From Shewanella algidipiscicola (GTDB taxonomy: Bacteria; Pseudomonadota; Gammaproteobacteria; Enterobacterales; Shewanellaceae), in the NCBI RefSeq assembly GCF_003605125.1, contig NZ_QPQT01000006.1, forward strand, positions 62,001 to 126,000: a DNA stretch of 64,000 bases, in the 5' to 3' direction. A program made the translations under genes and the position numbers. How positions within the stretch are numbered: position 1 is the stretch's first letter; each line of letters opens with the position of its first letter. Positions 9,451 to 20,597 of this stretch are shown here, one piece after another. The notes under the pieces were generated by a model. It did not search any database and was not told the DNA's origin. It worked only from the letters and a program-made list of their open reading frames with translations.

Positions 9451-10641
9451 ATGTTTGAAAATCTGAGCCCGATGCCAGCAGATCCTATTCTAGGGTTGAT
9501 GACTCAATACCGACAAGATCCTCATTCGCACAAAGTCGATTTAGGCGTTGGCGTTTATAAAGATGAGGCGGGTAATACCCCTATTCTTGCTTGCGTCAAG
9601 CGCGCCGAACAACTGCGTATCGACACAGAGCAAACTAAGGTGTATATCGGCCCAACTGGCTCACCTGAGTTTAATCAACTCATCGGTGAATTAGCTTTCG
9701 GCAAAGATCATAAGGCCTTGCAAGAGAGCCGCATTCGTACCGTGTCGACTCCTGGAGGCACTGGCTCGCTGCGTGTCGCCGCTGATTTTATTAAACGCCT
9801 TAATCCCAATGCCACCGTGTGGGTTAGCGACCCGACATGGGCTAACCATATTGGGTTATTTGAAGCCGCGGGGTTAAGGGTCAAAACCTACCCCTATTAT
9901 GATCACGCCAACAAAACCCTTAAGTTCGATGAGATGCTCCAGGCGTTGGCACAAATTGGCAAAGACGATGTAGTGTTACTGCATGCCTGCTGTCACAACC
10001 CAAGCGGTATGGATTTGACCAATGCGCAGTGGAACAAGGTCGTTGACCTCACAGTGCAACAAGGATTCACCCCGCTCATCGATATGGCTTACCAAGGCTT
10101 TGGCGATGGTGTCGACGAAGATGCCTACGGAGTTCGGCAGATGGCAACTCACGTCGACGACATGATTTTATGTAGCTCTTGTTCAAAAAACTTTGGTCTC
10201 TATCGTGAGCGTATTGGTGCCTGCTCAATTGTGGCAGCATCGAGTCAGGCTGCCGAGGTGACATTATCGGTATTGTTATATGTGGTGCGTTGTCTTTACT
10301 CCATGCCCCCGGCCCATGGCGCCGCGATAGTAGAGACTATCTTAGGCAACACAGAACTAAAACAACAGTGGCTCGATGAACTGAAAGTGATGCGGGATCG
10401 GATCAATGGTAACCGCGCCATGCTGGTTAATACACTGCTAGAAAAAGGCGTTAGCCGTGATTTTAGTTTTATTGCCCAGCAAAAAGGGATGTTTTCTTTC
10501 TTAGGCATCACACCTGAGCAAGTCGCGCAATTGCAACGCGATCATAGTATTTATATGGTGGATTCTAGCCGTATCAGTATTGCGGGAATTGCTGAAGGCA
10601 ATGTCGACTACTTAGCCGAATCAATTGCCAAAGTGCTATAA
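9451..10641 (+). CDS. aspC: aromatic/aspartate aminotransferase
   Basis: PLP-dependent class I aminotransferase interconverting aspartate or aromatic amino acids and their keto acids. 396 residues from the ATG at 9451 (MFENLSPMPADPILGLM, identical in register to E. coli AspC; an upstream TTG is not needed). The PLP lysine is in SCSKNFGLYRERIGA, the YIGPTGSPEF and HNPSGMD motifs are present, and NPTGxD-type residues are conserved. It could be called tyrB; the two paralogues cannot be separated by motif alone. Confidence 0.9.
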   Translation: MFENLSPMPADPILGLMTQYRQDPHSHKVDLGVGVYKDEAGNTPILACVKRAEQLRIDTEQTKVYIGPTGSPEFNQLIGELAFGKDHKALQESRIRTVSTPGGTGSLRVAADFIKRLNPNATVWVSDPTWANHIGLFEAAGLRVKTYPYYDHANKTLKFDEMLQALAQIGKDDVVLLHACCHNPSGMDLTNAQWNKVVDLTVQQGFTPLIDMAYQGFGDGVDEDAYGVRQMATHVDDMILCSSCSKNFGLYRERIGACSIVAASSQAAEVTLSVLLYVVRCLYSMPPAHGAAIVETILGNTELKQQWLDELKVMRDRINGNRAMLVNTLLEKGVSRDFSFIAQQKGMFSFLGITPEQVAQLQRDHSIYMVDSSRISIAGIAEGNVDYLAESIAKVL

Positions 10642-10650
10642 AACAAAAAA

Positions 10651-10676
10651 GTTCCTAGGATCTTTATCCTAGGAAC
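10651..10676 (-). terminator. terminator between aspC and serC
   Basis: Perfect 11-base stem GTTCCTAGGAT / ATCCTAGGAAC with a CTTT loop. It has a strong T-tract on the minus strand (serC) and a weaker one on the plus strand, so it probably serves both convergent genes. Confidence 0.9.
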
Positions 10677-10699
10677 TCATTTAATATAAATCACTTATA

Positions 10700-11797
10700 C
10701 TAGCTGCGACTAATCTTCTCAGCAAAGTCCCGCATAAATCTGACTAACGCTTCGACCCCTTCAATGGGCATGGCGTTATAGATACTGGCTCGCATGCCAC
10801 CGACACTGCGATGGCCTTTTAACGCGACTAAACCCGCTTCCTTTGCCTGAGTGATAAATTGCTCGTTGAGCGATTCATCTTTTAAATAAAAGGTCACATT
10901 CATTTGCGAGCGATTGGCTTTAGCCACGCGGGTTTCATAAAAGTCATTGCTATCGATAAACTGATATAGGGCTTGCGCTTTTTGCGTATTGAGTTTCGCC
11001 ATCTCGGCAATCCCCCCTTTACCCTTAAGCCATTTAAACACTTCGGCAGCCAAGTACCAGGCAAAAGTCGGCGGCGTGTTGTACATAGAGTCATGCTTAA
11101 CGGCTAAGCGGTAATCCATGATTGAAGCTTGCGGCAGTTGCGGCAGTGCTAATAGCTCATCTTTTACGATAACAATACTCAGCCCTGAAGGACCTATGTT
11201 TTTCTGTGCCCCTGCGTAAATTAACCCAAAACGGCTTACATCGATATCGCGCGACATAATGTTCGATGACATGTCAGCGACAATTGGCCATGGTGAATCT
11301 AATTCATCAAAAATTTCGATACCATCAACTGTCTCGTTAGGGCAGTAGTGTAGGTAACGATAATCTTGCTCAATACCGCTAAGATTTGGAACGACAACTC
11401 TACTGATATTATTATCTTTTTCGACAATATTAAGCACGTCAACATTTTGCTCGCCTACCAGTTTAATGGCTTCTTCTGCCGCGGCTATAGACCAACTACC
11501 ATCGACTAAATAGAGTGCCCTACCATCATTGCCTAAAAAATTATTCACAACAGCAGCAAACTGGCCACGACCACCGCCATGCATAAACAAAACATGGTAG
11601 TTGTCGGGTATTGACATTAGCTCACGCAGATCCGCCTCGGCTTGCTCTGTCAGCGCAATAAACTCTTTACTGCGATGACTGACTTCCATTACCGACACAC
11701 CCTGGCCGTTCCAATCTAATAACTCCGCTTGTGCCTGTTGCATTACGGCGGCGGGCAACATTGCAGGGCCTGCACAGAAATTATATGTCGCGCTCAC
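10700..11797 (-). CDS. serC: phosphoserine aminotransferase
   Basis: Second step of serine synthesis and also needed for pyridoxal phosphate synthesis. 365 residues, starting at a GTG with AAAGGAG seven bases upstream ([15 protein letters not shown]). The PLP lysine is in [13 protein letters not shown]; the family end [18 protein letters not shown] is present. Lies downstream of gyrA on the same strand but separated by a terminator, so it is an independent unit. Confidence 0.98.
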   Translation of the reverse strand: MSATYNFCAGPAMLPAAVMQQAQAELLDWNGQGVSVMEVSHRSKEFIALTEQAEADLRELMSIPDNYHVLFMHGGGRGQFAAVVNNFLGNDGRALYLVDGSWSIAAAEEAIKLVGEQNVDVLNIVEKDNNISRVVVPNLSGIEQDYRYLHYCPNETVDGIEIFDELDSPWPIVADMSSNIMSRDIDVSRFGLIYAGAQKNIGPSGLSIVIVKDELLALPQLPQASIMDYRLAVKHDSMYNTPPTFAWYLAAEVFKWLKGKGGIAEMAKLNTQKAQALYQFIDSNDFYETRVAKANRSQMNVTFYLKDESLNEQFITQAKEAGLVALKGHRSVGGMRASIYNAMPIEGVEALVRFMRDFAEKISRS

Positions 11798-11945
11798 TTC
11801 TCTTCTCCTTTGACCTTTGATGTGTCATTGCTTGGGTACAAATGGTTATGTTTAATTATGGGTAATACGTTCCGGGGACTACGTTTCAAGTACTATATTG
11901 TAGTTTCAAGGTTCCACGTACTCAGGGTTTGACTTGCACAAACAA

Positions 11946-11971
11946 AACGAGCGTCCCAAAGGACGCCCGTT
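11946..11971 (-). terminator. gyrA terminator
   Basis: Stem AACG-A-GCGTCC / GGACGC-C-CGTT with a CAAA loop, 15 bases past the gyrA stop, followed by TTTTG on the minus strand. Confidence 0.8.
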
Positions 11972-11985
11972 AATTTACCTAGCTG

Positions 11986-14679
11986 TTACTCAGCGGGCTC
12001 TGTATCGGGTGTATCACCCGATGCAGCCTCAATAGGCGCTTCATGAGCGTCGACTAAGATAGGATTACCCTCTTCATCGAGTTCGACCTCATCTTGGATC
12101 TCATCGATACGCTGCAGACCGACCACTTTCTCATCTTCTGCGGTGCGAATGATAGTCACACCTTGAGTGTTACGACCAATGCTCGATACGCCAGTTGCTG
12201 GAGTACGCACCAAGGTACCCTTGTTGCTGATCAGCATGATTTCATCATTTTCGCCAACTTGAACTGCACCGACAACGGCACCGTTTCGTTCGCTGACCTT
12301 GATAGAAACCACCCCTTTAGTGCCACGGCTCTTAGCCGGGTACTCAGACAAGGCTGTACGTTTACCATAACCATTTTCGGTCACGGTGAGGATATCGCCA
12401 TCACCTTTTGGCACGATAAGTGAAACCACACTGTGGCCTTCTTCTAGCTTAATACCGCGTACACCGGTTGCCGTACGGCCCATGGCTCGCAGGGCTATAA
12501 TCTCTTCGCCAGTTTCAGGATCGATTTTCACTTCACCCGTCTCAGAGTTACGGGCTTTTTCATTGAATCGAACCACTTTACCTTCGTTAGAGAACAACAT
12601 GATATCGTCATTACCATCGGTAATATCGACACCAATAAGCTGATCGCCATCTTTCAGGTTAACGGCAATGATACCGTTAGCACGTGGGTTACTGTAGGCG
12701 GTTAATGCGGTTTTCTTCACTGTGCCGTGCGAGGTCGCCATGATAATAAACTTATCTTCAGCGTATTCACGTACAGGTAAGATTGCCGTGATATGTTCAC
12801 CATCAGACAGTGGCAACAAGTTCACAATGGGTCGACCACGGGCGGTGCGGCTGGCTAACGGTAGTTGATACACTTTCAGCCAGTACATCTTACCAAAGTC
12901 AGAGAAGCACAAGATGGTATCGTGGGTGTTGGCGACCAATAGTTTTTCGACGAAATCTTCATCTTTAACCTTAGTCGCTGCTTTACCTTTACCACCACGA
13001 CGCTGAGCTTGGTAGTCAGACAGAGGTTGGTATTTAGCATAACCAAGATGAGACAGGGTCACGACCACATCTTCTTCGTTGATCAGATCTTCAAGGCTCA
13101 TGTCAATTTCGTTGGCATTAATAACGGTGCGTCGTGCATCACCGTACTGCTCTAAAATCTCTTCAAGCTCTTCTTTGATCACTTCCATCAAACGTTCAGG
13201 ACTACGAAGGATTAATAGTAATCCGGCAATAAGAACCAATAGCTCTTCATATTCAGATAGGATCTTCTCGTGCTCAAGCCCAGTTAATCTATGTAGGCGA
13301 AGTTCGAGAATCGCTTGAGCTTGCTGCTCGGTTAAGAAATACTTGCCATCACGAATACCAAACTCTGGTTCAAGCCATTCTGGTCTCGCGGCATCATCAC
13401 CCGCTTTCTCAAGCATGCCTTGCACATTGCCAAGCTCCCAACCTTGCGCAACAAGTTTTACTTTCGCTTCGGCTGGCGTTGGAGAGGCTTTGATAACGGC
13501 AATGATCGGATCGATGTTAGCTAGAGCAATGGCAAGTGCTTCCAAGATATGAGCACGTTCACGAGCTTTACGCAGTTCAAACACGGTACGGCGAGTCACC
13601 ACTTCACGACGATGAAGGATGAAACACTCGAGCATCTCTTTTAGGTTGAATAACTTAGGCTGACCATTGGTCAATGCCACCATGTTAATACCGAAAGAGC
13701 ACTGCATTTGTGTTTGGGCATAAAGGTTATTAAGGACAACCTCACCCACTTCGCCGCGCTTAATCTCGATAACGATACGCATACCGTCTTTATCTGACTC
13801 ATCGCGCAGGCCGCTAATGCCTTCAATCTTCTTATCTTTAACCAGCTCGGCGATCTTTTCGATTAGGCGAGCCTTGTTCACTTGATAAGGGATCTCATGA
13901 ACGATAATGCGTTCACGGCCATTGTCTTCAGTCTCGACTTCCGCCTTGGCGCGCATAACGGCACGGCCACGACCAGTCTTATAGGCATCGATAATGCCTT
14001 TACGACCATTAATGGATGCAGCAGTTGGGAAGTCAGGACCCGGGATATATTCCATCAGCTGCTCGATTGAGAGACCAGGCTCCTCAATCAAGGCTAAACA
14101 GCCTTGTACAACTTCATTTAGGTTGTGTGGTGGAATATTGGTCGCCATACCAACAGCAATACCCGATGAACCATTAATTAACAGATTTGGTACACGCGTA
14201 GGTAATACTGCAGGAATAAATTCGGTGCCATCGTAGTTGGGCACGAAATCGACCGTTTCTTTCTCTAAATCAGCCAACAGTGAATGGGCTAATTTTTCCA
14301 TGCGGATTTCGGTATAACGCATCGCCGCCGCGGAGTCACCATCGACAGAACCAAAGTTACCTTGGCCGTCGACGAGTGGATATCTCATGGAGAAAGGCTG
14401 TGCTAGACGAACGATAGTATCGTAAACCGCGGTATCACCATGTGGGTGATACTTACCGATAACATCACCGACAACACGTGCCGATTTTTTATAGGGTTTG
14501 TTCCAATCGTTCTTGAGTTCGTTCATCGCAAACAGCACGCGACGGTGAACGGGTTTGAGTCCGTCTCTTACGTCAGGTAGAGCTCGGCCAACGATAACGC
14601 TCATGGCGTAATCTAAATATGAATTCTTTAATTCGTCTTCAATATTAATTGGTGTTATAGATGAAGCCAGATCAGTCAT
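11986..14679 (-). CDS. gyrA: DNA gyrase subunit A
   Basis: Breakage-reunion subunit of gyrase. From the ATG at 14679 ([18 protein letters not shown]) the protein has 897 residues; the longer reading from a TTG at 14712 is not family-like. The catalytic Tyr is in [11 protein letters not shown], and the GyrA box QRRGGKG starts the C-terminal DNA-wrapping beta-pinwheel. The tail is very acidic, as is usual. In the quinolone-determining region, position 83 is Thr (GDTAVYD) and position 87 is Asp, in E. coli numbering. Divergent from ubiG. Confidence 0.98.
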   Translation of the reverse strand: MTDLASSITPINIEDELKNSYLDYAMSVIVGRALPDVRDGLKPVHRRVLFAMNELKNDWNKPYKKSARVVGDVIGKYHPHGDTAVYDTIVRLAQPFSMRYPLVDGQGNFGSVDGDSAAAMRYTEIRMEKLAHSLLADLEKETVDFVPNYDGTEFIPAVLPTRVPNLLINGSSGIAVGMATNIPPHNLNEVVQGCLALIEEPGLSIEQLMEYIPGPDFPTAASINGRKGIIDAYKTGRGRAVMRAKAEVETEDNGRERIIVHEIPYQVNKARLIEKIAELVKDKKIEGISGLRDESDKDGMRIVIEIKRGEVGEVVLNNLYAQTQMQCSFGINMVALTNGQPKLFNLKEMLECFILHRREVVTRRTVFELRKARERAHILEALAIALANIDPIIAVIKASPTPAEAKVKLVAQGWELGNVQGMLEKAGDDAARPEWLEPEFGIRDGKYFLTEQQAQAILELRLHRLTGLEHEKILSEYEELLVLIAGLLLILRSPERLMEVIKEELEEILEQYGDARRTVINANEIDMSLEDLINEEDVVVTLSHLGYAKYQPLSDYQAQRRGGKGKAATKVKDEDFVEKLLVANTHDTILCFSDFGKMYWLKVYQLPLASRTARGRPIVNLLPLSDGEHITAILPVREYAEDKFIIMATSHGTVKKTALTAYSNPRANGIIAVNLKDGDQLIGVDITDGNDDIMLFSNEGKVVRFNEKARNSETGEVKIDPETGEEIIALRAMGRTATGVRGIKLEEGHSVVSLIVPKGDGDILTVTENGYGKRTALSEYPAKSRGTKGVVSIKVSERNGAVVGAVQVGENDEIMLISNKGTLVRTPATGVSSIGRNTQGVTIIRTAEDEKVVGLQRIDEIQDEVELDEEGNPILVDAHEAPIEAASGDTPDTEPAE

Positions 14680-14978
14680 AAACTGCTCGATCCCTTGAAA
14701 TTTAGCCGACAACCCACTGTATGAAAATAAAACAGTGTTGTATCAAGCCTGAAAACGTGATTTGGCATTCTAACACAGATAAATATTGTCGCTAGACCCT
14801 ATTGATATTTCCCAGCAAATATATGATTAAACCGATAAACATTGACTCAAATCAAACCCTGTATGCTTTGACAGCAAAGTCACCACCAGGCTTGCGTAAC
14901 CTGATTGATTATCCTTTGTTTATTGATTGCTATCGGTATAATAGCAACCACAATAAAATCTCGATGAGAGGTCCAAGA

Positions 14979-15695
14979 GTGTCTAACCATAGCAATGTTG
15001 ATCCACAGGAAATCGCTAAATTTGAAAAGATGGCAGAAACCTGGTGGGATCCAGAAGGCGAGTTTAAGCCTATTCACAAACTCAACCCGCTACGACTGAA
15101 CTTTATCGACCAAACGGTCGGTGGCCTGTTTGGTAAACGGGTATTAGATGTCGGCTGCGGCGGTGGGATCCTGTCTGAGAGTATGGCCCGCATTGGTGCT
15201 AAAGTGGATGGGTTAGACATGGGAACAGAGCCATTAGACGTCGCTCGTCTACATGCGCTTGAGACCGGTGTTGAGCTCAATTATATTCAAGATACCGCTG
15301 AAGCCCACCGCGATAACCACCTTGGTACTTATGATGTGGTCACCTGCATGGAGATGCTTGAACATGTCCCCGACCCTGCCTCTGTCATTCAAGCTTGCAG
15401 CGACATGGTTAAACCTGGTGGCTATGTGTTTTTCTCAACTATTAACCGTAATATTCGTGCCTATATAGAAACGGTACTGGGCGCTGAATATCTGCTGAAG
15501 ATGTTACCCGTAGGCACCCATGATCATAATAAGTACATCAAACCCGCCGAGCTTATCGCGATGGCTGATCATGCCGAGCTTATCTGCAGCGACGCCACAG
15601 GGATCACTTACAACCCGATGAGCGGCATGTTTCGTTATACCAAGAGTCTCGATGTCAATTACATGATAGCGACTATCAAAAATGACGATGCCTAA
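14979..15695 (+). CDS. ubiG: ubiquinone biosynthesis O-methyltransferase
   Basis: SAM-dependent methyltransferase performing both O-methylations of ubiquinone synthesis. The SAM motif is [17 protein letters not shown], followed by [13 protein letters not shown] and the C-terminal DVNYM. The GTG at 14979 is favoured: GAGG lies seven bases upstream and the product then begins [16 protein letters not shown], as in relatives (238 residues). Longer readings from upstream codons have no homology. The 3' end overlaps the next gene by 14 bases, indicating translational coupling. Confidence 0.95.
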   Translation: MSNHSNVDPQEIAKFEKMAETWWDPEGEFKPIHKLNPLRLNFIDQTVGGLFGKRVLDVGCGGGILSESMARIGAKVDGLDMGTEPLDVARLHALETGVELNYIQDTAEAHRDNHLGTYDVVTCMEMLEHVPDPASVIQACSDMVKPGGYVFFSTINRNIRAYIETVLGAEYLLKMLPVGTHDHNKYIKPAELIAMADHAELICSDATGITYNPMSGMFRYTKSLDVNYMIATIKNDDA

Positions 15696-16386
15696 TAGCA
15701 CGATCCTCGGGGTGCTGTTTGATTTAGACGGCACCCTGGTTGATACCGCGCCCGATCTTGTGGCGGCGCTGAATCTGGCTCTGCACGATTTCGATTACCC
15801 CAGTGTTGCGCTTGAAGATGTACGTGACGCCGCATCCAATGGCAGTTTAGCCCTAATCACTGCGGCGCAGCCTACCTTAAATGCTAAGCGCAAAGCCGAA
15901 CTACAACAAGCGCTGCTCACGCACTATCAGCGCATTAATGGCGACCATGCTAGATTGTTTGATGGCATAACAGAGGTACTGCACTATTTAATGGATAATG
16001 GCATTGCCTTCGGTGTTGTCACGAATAAGGCAGCACGATTTGCCCGCCCTTTATTAGCCACACTGCGCTTAGGGCAACAGCCCCTTATCGATTATATGAG
16101 CAGCATTATCAGCGGCGACACTACCACCCAAGGTAAACCTGCCGCAGCGCCTATGCTGTTAGCAGCACAACAGCTGGGCTGCCATGCACATAACATCATC
16201 TATATAGGTGATGCACGGCGCGATCTTGAAGCGGCGCAAAATAGCCACATGGTTGGCGCTATTGCCATGTGGGGTTATATTGCAGCAGATGATAATCCTA
16301 CTCATTGGCCGCACCAAGTGCGCTTTGATAAACCGCAAGCCATTATCGATTTTATGACTCAGGCTTCTGTAAGCCACTACGCGTAA
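15682..16386 (+). CDS. HAD-superfamily phosphatase (Gph/MupP-like)
   Basis: Hydrolase with the HAD motif [15 protein letters not shown], motif II VVTNKA, and motif [16 protein letters not shown]. It is annotated as phosphoglycolate phosphatase in relatives. In Pseudomonas the gene beside ubiG and gyrA is mupP, the N-acetylmuramate 6-phosphate phosphatase of peptidoglycan recycling, and the same arrangement is seen here, so MupP is a serious alternative. The gene starts inside ubiG (14-base overlap) and is clearly co-translated. 234 residues. Motif IV reads GDARRD rather than GDxxxD with a second Asp cluster, within normal variation. Confidence 0.88.
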   Translation: MTMPNSTILGVLFDLDGTLVDTAPDLVAALNLALHDFDYPSVALEDVRDAASNGSLALITAAQPTLNAKRKAELQQALLTHYQRINGDHARLFDGITEVLHYLMDNGIAFGVVTNKAARFARPLLATLRLGQQPLIDYMSSIISGDTTTQGKPAAAPMLLAAQQLGCHAHNIIYIGDARRDLEAAQNSHMVGAIAMWGYIAADDNPTHWPHQVRFDKPQAIIDFMTQASVSHYA

Positions 16387-16750
16387 ACTAACCGTTATAG
16401 CTAGCAAATCGCATTAATCGCAATATAAACAGTTTATTGGAAAGCGGTTTGTTGGCGCTGATTTAACAAAATCAGCCATGAGTTTAACGGCGTTTCAATG
16501 AAATGTTGTTCTGCAGTGTCACTTTATCATTGCTAGTAAGCTGTTACTTTGAAACGGATTGAGCAATATTAACAGTGCTAGGATCGCAACCTTAAGTCCA
16601 GTGATGAATAAACGATCGCCACGATCGATGATATAACTAGCGTTCTATTCGTTTAAATTTGATCGCTCAAAAGTGACTTCAAACGAGCAAGCATAATTGA
16701 AAACAAGGCTTAAAGGTTAGCCATTACTAACCCTAATTTTTACCCCCAAG

Positions 16751-16759
16751 ATATCCACA
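16751..16759 (+). promoter_or_regulatory. candidate DnaA box upstream of nrdA
   Basis: ATATCCACA differs from the consensus TTATCCACA at one base. E. coli nrdAB is also controlled by DnaA boxes in its promoter region; the functional role here is inferred. Confidence 0.4.
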
Positions 16760-16797
16760 ACTTGTCCCCTAAAATCTCACTTGCAAAATGTCGCCAA

Positions 16798-16844
16798 CCT
16801 CACTATCTTGTATCCTATATTTTATATAACACCATATATTGTGT
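16798..16844 (+). promoter_or_regulatory. tandem NrdR boxes
   Basis: The downstream site (16829-16844), ACACCATATATTGTGT, matches the NrdR consensus ACACWATATATWGTGT at 15 of 16 positions. A weaker partner (10 of 16) begins exactly 31 bases upstream at 16798. Paired boxes three helical turns apart are the normal operator of the ATP/dATP-sensing repressor NrdR. Confidence 0.75.
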
Positions 16845-16983
16845 GTGGGTGACGATCGAAGCCACTAGAACCTAAGTTGTATTTGGGTATTTTTCGTTAA
16901 CTTTTCGATTGTTTTGACAGGGAAACGTTGCGTGTTTTTTTTCAACTCATTTGACCGCAATATTTAATCAAGGCTTATCTTCA

Positions 16984-19272
16984 ATGAACAGCACTATGCA
17001 AGTCACTAAACGCAGTGGCGAACGTGAAACTATCGATCTCGATAAGATCCACCGAGTGATCACTTGGGCGGCAAAAGGACTAAAAAATGTCTCTGTCTCT
17101 GAAGTGGAATTACGTTCTCACCTTCAGTTTTATGATGGGATTCCAACTGAAGCAATCCATGAAACCATTATTAAGGCTGCCGCAGATTTAATCTCGCCAG
17201 AATCACCTGATTATCAGTTTCTCTCTGCTCGTTTAGCTATCTTCCATTTACGCAAGAAAGCCTATGGTCAATTTGAACCACCCAAGCTGTATGATCATGT
17301 CGTTAAGCTAGTGGAGATGGGCAAATACGATAATCACATTCTTAGTGACTACACTCGCGAAGAGCTTGATTTGCTTGATGAGCATATCGATCACTGGCGC
17401 GACATGAACTTCTCTTACGCTGCCGTCAAACAGCTCGAAGGCAAATACTTGGTACAAAACCGAGTTAGTCATGAGATTTATGAGAGCGCCCAGTTCTTAT
17501 ATATCCTGGTTGCGGCATGTTTGTTTGCCAAATACCCAAGAGAGACGCGTCTAGATTATGTAAAAAACTTCTATGATGCGACTTCGACCTTTAAAATCTC
17601 ACTACCTACGCCCATTATGGCGGGTGTGCGTACTCCTACGCGTCAGTTCAGCTCGTGTGTACTGATTGAATGTGGTGATAGCTTAGACTCAATCAATGCC
17701 ACCGCATCAGCGATTGTAAAGTACGTATCACAACGTGCCGGCATTGGTATTAATGCTGGTCGCATTCGTGCACTAGGTAGCCCAATTCGTGGCGGCGAAG
17801 CTTTCCACACGGGTTGCTTACCTTTTTATAAGTATTTCCAAACCGCGGTTAAGTCGTGTTCACAAGGCGGCGTTCGTGGCGGCGCAGCGACCCTCTTCTA
17901 CCCTATGTGGCATTTAGAAGTTGAATCACTGCTGGTATTGAAAAACAACCGTGGTGTTGACGATAATCGTATTCGTCATTTGGACTATGGGGTTCAGATC
18001 AACAAGTTGATGTATCAGCGCCTGATCCAAGGCGGCATGATAACCCTATTCAGCCCATCTGACGTACCTGGCATGTATGATGCATTTTTTGAAGATCAAG
18101 CCGAGTTTGAACGTCTTTATCTGCAGTATGAAGCCGATGACAGCATTCGTAAGAAACAGATTAAAGCCGTTGAGCTATTTGCGTTAATGATGCAAGAGCG
18201 CGCTTCTACTGGCCGTATCTATATTCAAAACGTTGATCACTGTAATACTCACAGTCCATTCGACTCAAAAGTAGCCCCAGTGCGTCAATCTAATTTATGT
18301 TTAGAAATTGCACTGCCAACCAAGCCATTGAACAATGTTGACGATCCTAACGGTGAAATCGCACTATGTACCTTATCAGCCCTTAACTTGGGTGCAATTA
18401 AGAATCTTGAAGAGCTAGAGCCATTAGCTGACCTTGCTGTACGTGCGCTTGATAATCTACTCGATTATCAAGATTACCCTATCACCTCGGCTCATAAAGC
18501 ATCGATGAACCGTCGTACCTTAGGGATAGGCGTGATTAACTTCGCCAACTACTTGGCTAAAGAAGGGGTACGTTACTCAGACGGTTCAGCCAACGGCATT
18601 ACCCACAGAACCTTTGAAGCTATCCAATATTATCTATTGAAAGCCTCGGTGAACTTGGCAAAAGAACAAGGCGCTTGCCCCTTGTTCCATGAGACCAATT
18701 ACGCCAAAGGCATTTTACCTATAGACACCTATAAGCGTGATTTGGATAAAATTTGTGACGAGCCACTGCACCTTGATTGGGAAACTCTGCGTGAAGAGAT
18801 AATGACTCATGGCCTGCGTAACTCTACGCTATCGGCCCTGATGCCATCAGAGACCTCATCACAGATCTCAAATGCCACCAATGGCATTGAACCTCCACGC
18901 GGATTGATCAGCGTTAAAGCCAGTAAAGATGGTCAGCTTAAACAAGTGGTACCTGACTTTGAAAAATATCAGCATAGCTATGAACTATTATGGCAAATGC
19001 CGAACAACGATGGTTATTTGCAATTAGTGGGGTTAATGCAGAAATTTGTCGACCAATCGATTTCTGCCAATACTAATTATGATCCAAGTCGTTTCCCTGG
19101 GTCAAAAGTCCCTATGCAAGTGTTGCTAAAAGATCTATTGACCGCTTACAAATACGGCGTGAAGACACTTTACTATCACAACACTCGAGATGGCGCTTCA
19201 GATAGTCATGACGATATCACCGCCATTGAGAAAGAGGACGATAGTTGCGCTGGCGGCGCGTGTAAGATCTAA
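16984..19272 (+). CDS. nrdA: class Ia ribonucleotide reductase, alpha subunit
   Basis: Reduces ribonucleoside diphosphates to deoxyribonucleotides. 762 residues from the ATG at 16984 (MNSTMQVTKRSGERETIDL), the same length as E. coli NrdA within one residue; the reading from 16951 adds an unrelated leader. An ATP-cone is at the N-terminus, then catalytic regions with SSCVLIECGDSLDSINAT, RQSNLCLEIALPT and NLGAI. The C-terminal redox pair is in SCAGGACKI, and TLYYHNTRDG holds the radical-transfer tyrosines. Operon with nrdB and yfaE. Confidence 0.97.
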   Translation: MNSTMQVTKRSGERETIDLDKIHRVITWAAKGLKNVSVSEVELRSHLQFYDGIPTEAIHETIIKAAADLISPESPDYQFLSARLAIFHLRKKAYGQFEPPKLYDHVVKLVEMGKYDNHILSDYTREELDLLDEHIDHWRDMNFSYAAVKQLEGKYLVQNRVSHEIYESAQFLYILVAACLFAKYPRETRLDYVKNFYDATSTFKISLPTPIMAGVRTPTRQFSSCVLIECGDSLDSINATASAIVKYVSQRAGIGINAGRIRALGSPIRGGEAFHTGCLPFYKYFQTAVKSCSQGGVRGGAATLFYPMWHLEVESLLVLKNNRGVDDNRIRHLDYGVQINKLMYQRLIQGGMITLFSPSDVPGMYDAFFEDQAEFERLYLQYEADDSIRKKQIKAVELFALMMQERASTGRIYIQNVDHCNTHSPFDSKVAPVRQSNLCLEIALPTKPLNNVDDPNGEIALCTLSALNLGAIKNLEELEPLADLAVRALDNLLDYQDYPITSAHKASMNRRTLGIGVINFANYLAKEGVRYSDGSANGITHRTFEAIQYYLLKASVNLAKEQGACPLFHETNYAKGILPIDTYKRDLDKICDEPLHLDWETLREEIMTHGLRNSTLSALMPSETSSQISNATNGIEPPRGLISVKASKDGQLKQVVPDFEKYQHSYELLWQMPNNDGYLQLVGLMQKFVDQSISANTNYDPSRFPGSKVPMQVLLKDLLTAYKYGVKTLYYHNTRDGASDSHDDITAIEKEDDSCAGGACKI

Positions 19273-19309
19273 TCACTTGATGTTTATCATCTGTATTTAA
19301 CGTTAATAT

Positions 19310-19328
19310 ATGGGGGCTAAGCCCCCAT
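19310..19328 (+). terminator. nrdA-nrdB intercistronic hairpin
   Basis: Perfect 8-base inverted repeat ATGGGGGC / GCCCCCAT with a TAA loop, 37 bases after nrdA and 17 bases before nrdB. There is no T-tract, so it more likely stabilises the upstream mRNA or adjusts the NrdA:NrdB ratio than terminates. Confidence 0.5.
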
Positions 19329-19345
19329 TGTCGGAAGATAGAAAC

Positions 19346-20476
19346 ATGGCCTATTCTACATTTTGTCAAACCGCTAATAATGCTTCACTGGAACCCATGT
19401 TTATGGGGCAATCAGTTAACGTAGCGCGTTATGATATTCAAAAATATGAAGTTTTTGAAAAGTTAATCGAAAAGCAACTATCGTTTTTCTGGCGTCCGGA
19501 AGAAGTTGATGTCAGCAAAGACAAAATCGACTATGCGGCGTTACCCGATCACGAAAAGCATATTTTTATCTCAAACCTAAAGTATCAAACACTGCTTGAC
19601 TCGATTCAAGGGCGCTCACCTAACGTGGCATTTCTCCCCTTAGTTTCGCTGCCAGAGCTTGAAACCTGGATTGAAACTTGGTCGTTTTCTGAAACCATTC
19701 ATTCACGCTCATACACTCACATTATCCGTAACATTGTTAACGACCCATCGGTAGTATTTGACGATATCGTTGCCAATAAAGAGATCCTCAAGCGTGCTAG
19801 TGATATTGCCGAGTACTACGATAAGCTGATTGTGCTTACTCAAGCGTTCCATTTGTTTGGTGAAGGTACGCACGAGATCGACGGTAAGCAAGTCGTGGTC
19901 ACCCAGCGTGAGATCAAAAAAGCCCTGTATCTGTGCATGATGTCGGTTAACGTATTAGAAGCGATTCGTTTTTATGTCAGCTTTGCCTGCTCTTTTGCAT
20001 TCGCTGAACGTAAAGTAATGGAAGGTAACGCTAAAATTATTCGATTGATCGCCCGGGATGAAGCGCTTCACCTAAATGGTACCCAGCATATCCTTAAGAT
20101 TATGCAAGCGGGTAAAGACGATCCAGAGATGGGCGACATTGCCAAAGAGTGTGAGCAGATAGCCACTGACATCTTTATCAAAGCGGCAGAGCAGGAAAAA
20201 GAGTGGGCAAAATACCTATTCAAAGATGGCTCTATGATTGGTCTTAACGAACAGATCTTATGTCAATACGTTGAATATATTACTAACGAACGTATGAAAT
20301 CGGTCAACTTAGTCAGCCCTTACGCGGATCAAAGCAACCCGCTGCCGTGGATGAAAAACTGGCTAGAAAGTGATTCAGTACAGGTCGCGCCGCAAGAAGT
20401 AGAAGTATCATCTTACCTTGTGGGCCAAATTGACTCTTCAGTCGATGAAAGTCAGTTTGCCGATTTTGATCTGTAA
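19346..20476 (+). CDS. nrdB: class Ia ribonucleotide reductase, beta subunit
   Basis: Carries the diferric-tyrosyl radical used by NrdA. 376 residues, the same length as E. coli NrdB. The ATG at 19346 (MAYSTFCQT) is used; an upstream codon at 19310 lies inside the hairpin. Iron ligands are in [29 protein letters not shown] and [16 protein letters not shown]. The C-terminus [14 protein letters not shown] binds NrdA. The radical tyrosine is in the EYYDKL-neighbourhood helix expected for this family. Confidence 0.98.
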   Translation: MAYSTFCQTANNASLEPMFMGQSVNVARYDIQKYEVFEKLIEKQLSFFWRPEEVDVSKDKIDYAALPDHEKHIFISNLKYQTLLDSIQGRSPNVAFLPLVSLPELETWIETWSFSETIHSRSYTHIIRNIVNDPSVVFDDIVANKEILKRASDIAEYYDKLIVLTQAFHLFGEGTHEIDGKQVVVTQREIKKALYLCMMSVNVLEAIRFYVSFACSFAFAERKVMEGNAKIIRLIARDEALHLNGTQHILKIMQAGKDDPEMGDIAKECEQIATDIFIKAAEQEKEWAKYLFKDGSMIGLNEQILCQYVEYITNERMKSVNLVSPYADQSNPLPWMKNWLESDSVQVAPQEVEVSSYLVGQIDSSVDESQFADFDL

Positions 20477-20597
20477 TCATATAGCTCTGTGATTGAGTGA
20501 CGGAGCAGCCTGCATGGCTAAATAGGTGCATCCTATTCTTAGTCACCATAACGTGAGCAATCATAGCTTCATAAATAGATGTTAAATAATTATACGC

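Larger units (their letters stand above)
16387..16983. promoter_or_regulatory. nrdA: nrdA upstream regulatory region
   Basis: Almost 600 bases with no credible gene. The last 240 bases contain a DnaA-box-like site and a tandem pair of NrdR-box-like sites (listed separately), consistent with cell-cycle and dNTP-level control of nrdAB. The first 350 bases show nothing I could assign. Confidence 0.55.
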
